Positions 1-6,029 of a DNA stretch of 7,504 nucleotides are shown here, in pieces (within the stretch, counting starts at the first letter, position 1; each line of letters opens with the position of its first letter). This DNA is from Candidatus Krumholzibacteriia bacterium (GTDB taxonomy: Bacteria > Krumholzibacteriota > Krumholzibacteriia > Krumholzibacteriales > Krumholzibacteriaceae). Location: assembly GCA_028696635.1 (NCBI GenBank), contig JAQVGR010000068.1:1-7504 (forward strand). The letters are read 5' to 3'. The translations under genes and the position numbers were made by a program. The notes under the pieces are model-generated. The model saw nothing but the letters and a program-made list of their open reading frames with translations, was not told where the DNA came from and made no database searches.

Positions 1-970
1 GCGGATCGACGACTGCGGCGAGGGTCGTCTCGTCGAGGTCGGCGTCGGCGACCAGCGCGGCTCCCCCCGCCTCGACGAGCACCCGGGCGTTGTGCCACTG
101 GTGGTTGTCCGCCGCATGCGGGTACGGAACGAGCACTGAGGGGAGCCCCACCGCGGCCAGCTCCGAAACGCTCAAAGCGCCGGCGCGCGCCAACGCGACG
201 TCGGCGCTCGCGTACGCCTCCTCGATGTCGTCTATATATGCCGCGGCGAAGACCCGGGGGCCGATCCCCTCGAGTTCGCGCCGCGTCTCGTCGTATCCCC
301 GCTCGCCGGTCTGCACGATCCCCTGGAGGCCGGGGCGCGAGCGCAGCAGCCTCGCCGCCGCGCGATTGAGCCGCATCGCCCCCTGGCTCCCCCCGAAGAC
401 GAGCAGGACCGGGGCGTCGGGGCGCAGCCCGAAACGCCTGCGGGCGGACGGATCCCGCCGCGGCCGGATCGAGCGCCGCAGCGGATTGCCGGTCCAGACG
501 ACGCGTCGGCCGCCGCCGAGCCGCTCCCCCGCCTGCTCGAACCCCACGTAGATCCTCCGGGCCAGCGGGGCGAGCATCCGGTTCGCCATCCCGGGGATCG
601 AGTTCTGTTCCTGCAGCACGATCGCGCGCCTGAAAACGAACGCCGCCATGACGGCGGCCGCGCTTGCGTACCCCCCCGATCCGAAGACCACGTCGGGACG
701 GAAGCGCGCGATGATCGCCGCGGCCTGGACGGTCCCCGCGATCAGCATCGCCAGGGTCGCCGCGGCCGCGACCGGCCCCTTCCCGCGGACCCCCCGGGAG
801 ACGATCCGGCGCAGCGGGTACCCCGCGGCGGGCACGACGGTCGCCTCGAGGCCGCGGCCGGTCCCGACGAAGAGAGCCTCGAGGCCTCCGCGCGAGGCGA
901 GCTCTTCGGCGACGGCGAGCGCCGGGTAGAGATGCCCGCCGGTTCCTCCTCCCGCGAACAGCACGCGCAT
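1..970 (-). CDS. murG: MurG, undecaprenyldiphospho-MurNAc-pentapeptide GlcNAc transferase (partial, C-terminus off window)
   Basis: Peripheral inner-membrane glycosyltransferase (GT28, GT-B fold) that adds GlcNAc from UDP-GlcNAc to lipid I, giving lipid II. I translated 323 codons from the ATG at 970-968; the frame is still open at base 1, so perhaps the last 40 or so residues are missing. Motifs seen: the N-terminal glycine loop GGGTGGHLYPALA (residues 7-19), GSGGYAS (97-103), LQEQNSIPG (119-127), TGNP (160-163), the second-domain loop GGSQGA (193-198), ARAGALSVSELAAVGLP (261-277), which holds the UDP-GlcNAc-contacting Glu270, and HQ (290-291). All are standard MurG signatures, and no key residue is missing. 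The start codon shares one base with the ftsW stop (TGATG), and a Shine-Dalgarno lies upstream, so translation is probably coupled to ftsW. LQEQN replaces the HEQN of E. coli MurG, a tolerated variant. Identity is essentially certain. Confidence 0.97.
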   Translation of the reverse strand, partial: MRVLFAGGGTGGHLYPALAVAEELASRGGLEALFVGTGRGLEATVVPAAGYPLRRIVSRGVRGKGPVAAAATLAMLIAGTVQAAAIIARFRPDVVFGSGGYASAAAVMAAFVFRRAIVLQEQNSIPGMANRMLAPLARRIYVGFEQAGERLGGGRRVVWTGNPLRRSIRPRRDPSARRRFGLRPDAPVLLVFGGSQGAMRLNRAAARLLRSRPGLQGIVQTGERGYDETRRELEGIGPRVFAAAYIDDIEEAYASADVALARAGALSVSELAAVGLPSVLVPYPHAADNHQWHNARVLVEAGGAALVADADLDETTLAAVVDP

Positions 971-2163
971 CACCGCGCACCTCCCTCGCCGCCGCGGGTC
1001 CGCCGAACCCTGCGGGCATAGAGCCCGCTCCCGCCGGCTCGCGCGCGCAGCGGCCCGGCCCCATCCTGCTTCTCCCGCCCGCGCGCCGAGATGTTCAGCA
1101 AGATCCCGACGGCGGCCAGGGAGGTGATCAGCGACGAACCGCCGTAGCTGACCAGCGGAAGGGGCAGCCCGGCGGTCGGCAGCAGCCCGGTCGCCATCGC
1201 CATGTTGATCACGGCCCCGCCGAACAGGAGCGAGCCGATCCCGGCGGCGAGCAGGAAGCCGAAAGGGTTCGGGGCGCGCCCGGCGATGCGGACCGCCCGC
1301 AGGAAGATCAGCGCGAAGAGCGCGAGCACGGCCGCAGTGCCGATGATCCCGAGCTCCTCTCCGATGATCGAATAGATGAAATCGGTATGGGCGTCGGGGA
1401 GGAATGAGTACTTCTGATGTCCCTCCCCGGGTCCCACGCCGAACACATGTCCCGAACCGAGCGCGATCAGCGACTGTTTCACGTGCCAGCCGAGCCCCTG
1501 CGCGTCCCGCGTCCGGTTCGACCAGATGCTGAGCCGCTCCCACACGTGCGGCACCCGCGCGAGGATCGGCGCGGCCGCGAGGAGCCCCGCCCCCGCGAAG
1601 GCCGCCAGGTACCTGATGCGGCATCCGCCGAGGAAGAGCATCGTCATCGCCAGCGCGATGATCAGCGCCGCGTTGCTGATATTGGGCTGCAGGCCGACCA
1701 GCAGGGCCATCGCCACGGCCGTCCCCGCCAGGGGGAGGAACCCTCTCTTGAGATCGGAGAGGGGCCGTCGCCCGTCGGCGATCCAGGCGGCGAAAAAGAT
1801 CACCAGCGCGTACTTGGCGATCTCCACCGGCTGGACCGTGAACATGAAGATCCGCAGCCACCGCGTCGCGCCGCGCACCCCCGTCCCCCCGACGAAGATC
1901 GCCCCGAGCAGCAGGAGCGAACCGCCGAGGATCCACGGCGCGAGACGCCGGTAGAGGGTGAACGGCACCCGCATGAAGACGGCCAGCGCGCCGAGCCCGA
2001 TCGCGACGCGGATCGCGTGCTGGTACATGAAGAAGAACGGCGAGCTGAAGCGCTCGCGCGCGATCACCTGGCTCGCCGAGAAAACCATCACCAGCCCGAG
2101 CGCGACGAGCAGCAGCACGGCGTAGAGAAGGTGCAAGTCGTATGCGCGGCGCCGCTCGCTCAT
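970..2163 (-). CDS. ftsW: FtsW, septal SEDS-family peptidoglycan glycosyltransferase
   Basis: Polytopic membrane protein that polymerises lipid II into glycan strands at the division septum with its partner class B PBP (FtsI, probably encoded just upstream of this window). The 397 residues show about ten hydrophobic segments, the first near residues 9-31. SEDS motifs seen: QPVEIAK (111-117), the LIALGSGHVFGVGPGE stretch (232-247), AHTDFIYSIIGEELG (258-272) with the presumed catalytic Asp261, and GLPLPLVSYGGSS (332-344). FtsW rather than RodA is favoured by position between murD and murG. The usual (E/Q)PD-x-G motif reads QPNISNA (159-165). The cytoplasmic tail after residue 360 is rich in Arg and Gly. 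I chose the ATG at 2163-2161, which overlaps the murD stop as ATGA and has a strong Shine-Dalgarno. An in-frame ATG at 2310 would add 49 Gly/Arg-rich residues that merely read murD in another frame. Confidence 0.96.
   Translation of the reverse strand: MSERRRAYDLHLLYAVLLLVALGLVMVFSASQVIARERFSSPFFFMYQHAIRVAIGLGALAVFMRVPFTLYRRLAPWILGGSLLLLGAIFVGGTGVRGATRWLRIFMFTVQPVEIAKYALVIFFAAWIADGRRPLSDLKRGFLPLAGTAVAMALLVGLQPNISNAALIIALAMTMLFLGGCRIRYLAAFAGAGLLAAAPILARVPHVWERLSIWSNRTRDAQGLGWHVKQSLIALGSGHVFGVGPGEGHQKYSFLPDAHTDFIYSIIGEELGIIGTAAVLALFALIFLRAVRIAGRAPNPFGFLLAAGIGSLLFGGAVINMAMATGLLPTAGLPLPLVSYGGSSLITSLAAVGILLNISARGREKQDGAGPLRARAGGSGLYARRVRRTRGGEGGAR
978..985 (-). promoter_or_regulatory. Shine-Dalgarno of murG
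   Basis: The minus strand reads GGGAGGTG here. Its GGAGG core ends 9 bases before the murG ATG and lies inside the last codons of ftsW. It supports the ATG at 970-968 as the start and fits translational coupling across the TGATG junction. Confidence 0.75.
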
Positions 2164-3503
2164 CTGCGCGCCTCCTCCTCCACGCACCGCCGGAACTCCC
2201 TGCCGCGGTGCTCGAAATCTTCGAACATGTCGAAGCTGGCGCAGGCGGGAGAGAGCACGACGAGCCACCCCGGAGCCGCCGAGGCCGCCGCCTCCCGCAC
2301 CGCTTCGCACATCGATCCGGCCCTCGCGCAGGGGATCTCCCCGGCGACCGCCTCCTCTATCGGTCCCGCCGCCTCGCCGATCGTCACGATCCGGCGGACT
2401 ATGCGGGAGATGCCGAGCAGCTTGGTGAAATCCCCGCCCTTGTCGCGGCCGCCGGCGATGAGCACGACGGGCGCCTCGAGCCCCTCGATGCTCCTCACCG
2501 CCGCCTCGACGTTGGTGGCCTTCGAATCGTTGTAGAAGGTCACCCCCGCGATCTCGGCGACGCGCTCCATCCGGTGGGGGAGGCCCCGGAACTGCTCGAG
2601 GGCGCGGCGGCAGGAATGGGAGCGGACTCCCAGCCCCGACAGGGCGGCCACGGCGGCCAGAGCGTTCTCCACATTGTGCAGCCCCACCGCGGCGAGCTCC
2701 CGGCGATCGACGAAGATCTCCTCGGTCCCGCCGGGCATGGAGCGGATCAGGTACCGGCCCTCGAGGAAGACCCCGCCCGGAACGGGGGTCGAGACGGAGA
2801 ACGGGACCGCGCCGGCGCGAGTCCGGCCGGCGAGCGCCGCGCAGCGCGCGTCGTCGGCGTTGTAGAAGAAGACGTCTCCGGGGCCGAGCGGCTCGATGAT
2901 GCGCTCCTTCGCCTCGTAGTAATCCTCGAGACGCGCGTACCGGTCGAGATGATCGGGAGTCATGTTGAGCATCCCCGCAGACCGGGGGTGGAAGCGGTCG
3001 ACCGTCTCGAGCTGGAACGAGCTCACCTCTATCACGAAGTACCCGTCAGGCCCTATCGAGCGCACGACCGAGCTGAACGGGACCCCCACGTTCCCCGCGA
3101 CGATCGCCCGCCGGCCGTCCTCGGCAAGGATCGCCCCGATCATCGACACGGTGGTCGACTTGCCGTTGGTGCCGGTCACCGCGATGACCGGCGCCTCGGA
3201 GAACCTGAAGGCGAGCTCGAGCTCGCCGATCACCGGCGCCCCGGCGGCCCGCGCCGCGGCGAAGAGCGGGTGATTTCCCGGGACACCCGGGCTGACGACG
3301 ACCTCGTCGACTCCCCCGAGCAGGTCGGCGGCGAACGGCCCCAGGCGCGGCTCGATCCCGTCGGGCAGCCCGGGGACGGCCCCGGAGCGGCGCTCGTCGG
3401 CGCATACCGGATGCGCACCGGCCTCGGCGAGCATACGGGCGGCGGCGACGCCGCTGCGCCCGAGCCCGAAGACCAGCACCGTTCTGCCTTCGTATCCCTT
3501 CAT
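2160..3503 (-). CDS. murD: MurD, UDP-MurNAc-L-alanine:D-glutamate ligase
   Basis: Cytoplasmic ATP-dependent Mur ligase that adds D-Glu to UDP-MurNAc-L-Ala, the second stem-peptide step. The 447 residues are close to E. coli MurD in length. Domain 1 opens with the Rossmann-like loop VFGLGRSG (11-18). The central ATPase domain has the P-loop VTGTNGKST (109-117), GNVG (137-140), EVSSFQLE (159-166), MTPDHLDRY (181-189) and Lys199 in YYEAKERI, the expected carbamylated lysine. Then follow HNVENALAA (276-284), GLPHRME (307-313), NDSKATN (325-331), GGRDKG (351-356) and LSPACASFDMFEDFEHRG (417-434), a MurD-specific signature. The ATG at 3503-3501 gives the normal short lead (eight residues) before the first beta strand. 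Its Shine-Dalgarno is poor (GGGAAGGGT directly abutting the ATG), unlike its neighbours. It is the only gene here separated from its upstream neighbour by a gap, and it overlaps ftsW by 4 bases downstream. Confidence 0.97.
   Translation of the reverse strand: MKGYEGRTVLVFGLGRSGVAAARMLAEAGAHPVCADERRSGAVPGLPDGIEPRLGPFAADLLGGVDEVVVSPGVPGNHPLFAAARAAGAPVIGELELAFRFSEAPVIAVTGTNGKSTTVSMIGAILAEDGRRAIVAGNVGVPFSSVVRSIGPDGYFVIEVSSFQLETVDRFHPRSAGMLNMTPDHLDRYARLEDYYEAKERIIEPLGPGDVFFYNADDARCAALAGRTRAGAVPFSVSTPVPGGVFLEGRYLIRSMPGGTEEIFVDRRELAAVGLHNVENALAAVAALSGLGVRSHSCRRALEQFRGLPHRMERVAEIAGVTFYNDSKATNVEAAVRSIEGLEAPVVLIAGGRDKGGDFTKLLGISRIVRRIVTIGEAAGPIEEAVAGEIPCARAGSMCEAVREAAASAAPGWLVVLSPACASFDMFEDFEHRGREFRRCVEEEARR
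2171..2180 (-). promoter_or_regulatory. Shine-Dalgarno of ftsW (decides its start)
   Basis: The minus strand reads GAGGAGGAGG, ending 7 bases before the ATG at 2163-2161 and lying within the last murD codons. It strongly favours this ATG over the in-frame upstream one at 2310 and fits coupling through the ATGA overlap. The same bases encode Glu-rich residues of MurD, so part of the purine run is constrained by coding. Confidence 0.8.
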
Positions 3504-3515
3504 ACCCTTCCCGCC

Positions 3516-3533
3516 GCCGTCCCGCGGGACGGC
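3516..3533. repeat. Perfect 18-base palindrome in the mraY-murD gap
   Basis: The bases GCCGTCCCGCGGGACGGC equal their own reverse complement over all 18 positions. The palindrome sits inside the 34-base gap between the mraY stop and the murD start, the only noncoding stretch in the window. As RNA it could fold into a 7-base-pair stem with a CGCG loop ending 12 bases before the murD ATG. No T tract follows on the coding strand, so a Rho-independent terminator is unlikely. It could be an RNA hairpin that affects processing or murD translation, or a two-fold symmetric protein-binding site. The function is not known from the sequence. Confidence 0.6.
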
Positions 3534-3537
3534 CGGT

Positions 3538-4620
3538 TCACCTGAGCTTCAGCGTGCTCATCCCGAGCAGGACGAGCAGCGCCGCCACTATCCAGAACCG
3601 CACCACGACCTGCGTCTCGGACCATCCGTGCAGCTCGAAGTGGTGATGCAGCGGCGCCATCTTGAAGATCCGTCTGCCCCGCAGGCGGAACGAGCCGACC
3701 TGCAGTATCACCGAGAGCGTCTCGGCGACGAAGACCCCGCCGATCACTATCAGGAGCAGCTCGCTCTTGAGCAGCACGGCCACGGTGCCGAGCGCCCCCC
3801 CGAGGGCGAGCGAGCCGGTGTCGCCCATGAAGATCTGGGCGGGGTGCGTGTTGAACCACAGGAAGCCGAGCGCCGCCCCGACGACCGACATGCAGTAGAT
3901 CGCCAGCTCCCCCGATCCGGGCAGGTAGAAGATCTGGAGGTACTCGGCGAAGACCCTGTTGCCGCCGAGGTACGCGAGCAGCGCGAAGGCGAGGAAACAG
4001 AACGCCGAGATCCCCGACGCGAGCCCGTCGAGGCCGTCGGTGAGATTGACCGCGTTCGACGTCCCGGTGATGATCAGCATCACCAGGGGCACGTAGAAGA
4101 ACTCCCAGTCGATGTAGAGGTTCTTGAAGAACGGCACGGCGGTCCTGGTGCCGTCCGCCGTGACGGGGTTGTAGTACAGGTAGAGTCCGAGCACGAGGCC
4201 GAAGGTGAGCTGGCCGAGCAGCTTGTACCGGCCGACCAGACCCTTGCTGCGCTTCTTGACGACGCCGAGGTAGTCGTCGAGGAAGCCGATCGCGCCGGTC
4301 CAGACGGTGACGACGAGGGCGATCCGGATGTAGTGGTTCGACAGGTCGGCCCAGAGCAGGGTCGGGATCACGATGGCGGCGACCATCAGGACTCCCCCCA
4401 TCGTCGGCGTGCCGGCCTTGCTCGCGTGGCGCTCGGGAACGTTCTCCCTGACGCGGTTCTCCGTCTGTATCGAGCGCAGCCACCTGATCAGCCGGGGACC
4501 GAAGATGAAGCAGATCAGCAGGGCGGTGACCGTCGCGTACGCGGCGCGGAACGTGATATACCGGAAGACGTTGAATCCGAAGAACACGTCCCGGAGCGGG
4601 TAGAGGAGCCTGAGCAGCAT
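3538..4620 (-). CDS. mraY: MraY, phospho-MurNAc-pentapeptide translocase
   Basis: Integral membrane enzyme that transfers phospho-MurNAc-pentapeptide from UDP to undecaprenyl phosphate, forming lipid I, the first membrane step of peptidoglycan synthesis. It is 360 residues long, the same length as E. coli MraY, with about ten hydrophobic segments. Motifs seen: KAGTPTMGG (68-76), GFLDDYLGVVKKRSKGL (112-128) with the Asp115-Asp116 pair, NAVNLTDGLDGLASG (189-203), NTHPAQIFMGDTGS (257-270) with Asp267, and MAPLHHHFELHGWSE (321-335) with the triple-His signature. The three active-site aspartates fall at the same numbers as in E. coli. The ATG shares one base with the murF stop (TGATG) and has a strong Shine-Dalgarno eight bases upstream, so translation is probably coupled to murF. 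The stop is followed by the 34-base gap before murD. The protein is complete and ordinary. Confidence 0.98.
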   Translation of the reverse strand: MLLRLLYPLRDVFFGFNVFRYITFRAAYATVTALLICFIFGPRLIRWLRSIQTENRVRENVPERHASKAGTPTMGGVLMVAAIVIPTLLWADLSNHYIRIALVVTVWTGAIGFLDDYLGVVKKRSKGLVGRYKLLGQLTFGLVLGLYLYYNPVTADGTRTAVPFFKNLYIDWEFFYVPLVMLIITGTSNAVNLTDGLDGLASGISAFCFLAFALLAYLGGNRVFAEYLQIFYLPGSGELAIYCMSVVGAALGFLWFNTHPAQIFMGDTGSLALGGALGTVAVLLKSELLLIVIGGVFVAETLSVILQVGSFRLRGRRIFKMAPLHHHFELHGWSETQVVVRFWIVAALLVLLGMSTLKLR

Positions 4621-6029
4621 CAGTCGATCCTCCTTCGAGCGACGCCGCGGCGCCGTTCGATCTCGTCGATCACCGTCTCCATCCGCATCCCCCTCGATCC
4701 CTTGACCAGCACGGCATCCCCCGCCGCGAGCCGCGCGTCGAGGTAGGCGGCCAGCGACTGCGGTTCCATGAAGTGACTGATGTCGGCCGGCGCCTTGCGC
4801 TGCTCGGCCGCCGTCCGGCTCAGCTCGACGGTTTCCCGCCCGAGCGTCACCAGGCCGTCGACTCCGGCCTTTCCGCAGAAGATCCCCGCTTCGGCGTGGA
4901 GCGCGGAGCTCTCCGCGCCGAGCTCGAGCATGTCGCCGAGGATCAGCCAGCGCCGTCCCTGCGAGGGGATCTCCATGAACGCGTCGACCGCGGCCCGCAG
5001 CGAGGCGGGGTTCGAGTTGTACGACTCGTCGACGACGGCGAGCCCGGCGATATCGTAGACGACCCCGCGCCCGCCCGCGGCGCGGGTCCCGGCGATCGCC
5101 GCCGCGACTCCCTGCGCCGGAAGATCCAGGACGCGCGCGACGGCGGCGGCCGCCGCAGCGTTGAGCAGGTTGTGCCGCCCGAAGCGCCTGATCTCGAACG
5201 GCGAGCCGCCGATCAGGCAGGTGTACCCGCCGCCGTCGCGGGGGCGGACATCCTCGATCCGCACGTCCGCCCCTTCATCGAACCCGAAGGTGACCACCGG
5301 GGACCCGGTCTTCCCGCGCAGGTACCCGATGAATCCGTCGTCGGCCGGCAGAACGGCCGTCCCGTCCCCGGCGAGCGAGCCGATCAGCTCCGCCTTCGCT
5401 GCGGCGACCCCCTTGAGGGTGCCGAACGACTCGAGATGTCCCGGCCCGATGTTGGTGATCACGCCGATCCGCGGCGGCGCGATGCGGCAGAGCGCCGCGA
5501 TCTCCCCGCGGCCGCTCGCCCCCATCTCGAGGACGAGGACCTCGGTCCCCTCCGGCATCGCCAGGACGCTCAGGGGGACGCCGATATGGTTGTTGCGGTT
5601 CCCCGCAGTCGCGTGCGCGCGCCGCGAGGCGGAGACGGCGGCGGCGATCAGCTCCTTCGTCCCCGTCTTTCCGCTGCTCCCCGTCACCGCCACCACGAGC
5701 GGCGCGACGCGGTCGAGCCAGGCGCGAGCGATCGCCTGGAGCCCCGCCAGCGGATCGGCGACCCCGAGCACCGGGATCGCGGAGACGGCGCGGACGGCCT
5801 CGCCCATGCGGTCCCTGCGCACGAGCAGCGCCGCCGCGCCGCCTTCCGCCGCCGCGGGCAGATAGTCGTGTCCATCGGCGCGCTCGCCCTGCAGCGCGAC
5901 GAAGAGTCTTCCCCCGGTTCCGTCGCGGGTGTCGATCGAGACCCCGTCGATCGCCGTGTCTCCGGCCGGACCTTCGTCGAATCCGGCGACGCCGAGCGCG
6001 CCGGCGACCCATCGCAGATCAGCCCTGAT
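4620..6029 (-). CDS. murF: MurF, UDP-MurNAc-tripeptide:D-Ala-D-Ala ligase (start uncertain)
   Basis: Cytoplasmic ATP-dependent Mur ligase that adds D-Ala-D-Ala to the UDP-MurNAc-tripeptide, completing the pentapeptide. Positions are numbered from the AUC at 6029. DGVSIDTRDGTGGRLFVALQGERADGHDY (28-56, shown here only as landmarks DGVSIDTR and ADGHDY) is the UDP-binding domain. The P-loop is VTGSSGKTGTK (115-125), then NRNNHIGVP (144-152), EMGASGRGEI (168-177), TNIGPGHLESFG (192-203), RHNLLNAAAAAA (285-296), DESYNSNPASLRAA (334-347), LGDMLELG (364-371) and VLVKGSRGMRMETVI (440-454). The start is abnormal. The only in-frame ATG, GTG or TTG before the UDP-binding domain is the ATG at 6119-6117, which overlaps murE by 101 bases, lacks a well-spaced Shine-Dalgarno and adds 30 unrelated residues (499 in total). 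The AUC at 6029-6027 lies 5 bases after GGAGGT and gives 469 residues with a family-like N-terminus. A CUG at 6017-6015 is another option. Function is certain; start is not. Confidence 0.95.
   Translation of the reverse strand: MRADLRWVAGALGVAGFDEGPAGDTAIDGVSIDTRDGTGGRLFVALQGERADGHDYLPAAAEGGAAALLVRRDRMGEAVRAVSAIPVLGVADPLAGLQAIARAWLDRVAPLVVAVTGSSGKTGTKELIAAAVSASRRAHATAGNRNNHIGVPLSVLAMPEGTEVLVLEMGASGRGEIAALCRIAPPRIGVITNIGPGHLESFGTLKGVAAAKAELIGSLAGDGTAVLPADDGFIGYLRGKTGSPVVTFGFDEGADVRIEDVRPRDGGGYTCLIGGSPFEIRRFGRHNLLNAAAAAAVARVLDLPAQGVAAAIAGTRAAGGRGVVYDIAGLAVVDESYNSNPASLRAAVDAFMEIPSQGRRWLILGDMLELGAESSALHAEAGIFCGKAGVDGLVTLGRETVELSRTAAEQRKAPADISHFMEPQSLAAYLDARLAAGDAVLVKGSRGMRMETVIDEIERRRGVARRRID
4629..4635 (-). 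promoter_or_regulatory. Shine-Dalgarno of mraY
   Basis: The minus strand reads AAGGAGG, ending 8 bases before the mraY ATG at 4620-4618 and lying within the last murF codons. It is a near-consensus anti-16S match and fixes the mraY start at the TGATG junction. Confidence 0.8.

Noticed and set aside
231..240. AT-rich TATATAT patch resembling a -10 element
   Set aside because: It encodes the Tyr-Ile of the conserved YIDD motif in MurG, and I see no matching -35 element or downstream gene start.
90..929. Plus-strand open frames at 90-551 and 648-929
   Set aside because: They are antisense to murG, whose motifs are continuous on the minus strand through the whole interval; their products are Ser/Pro/Arg-rich and unrecognisable.
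2164..2310. N-terminal extension of ftsW from an in-frame ATG at 2310
   Set aside because: The extra 49 residues are murD read in another frame. The ATG at 2163 has a strong Shine-Dalgarno and the ATGA overlap, and it gives a normal FtsW N-terminus.
3274..3292. Two CCCGGG blocks separated by three bases inside murD
   Set aside because: They encode the conserved SPGVPG stretch of MurD domain 1; repeated Pro-Gly codons explain the symmetry.
5061..5088. GC-rich near-perfect inverted repeat inside murF
   Set aside because: It has ten-base arms with one extra C and a seven-base spacer, but it lies within conserved MurF coding sequence (the GTRAAGGRG region) and no T tract follows; probably composition plus coding constraint.
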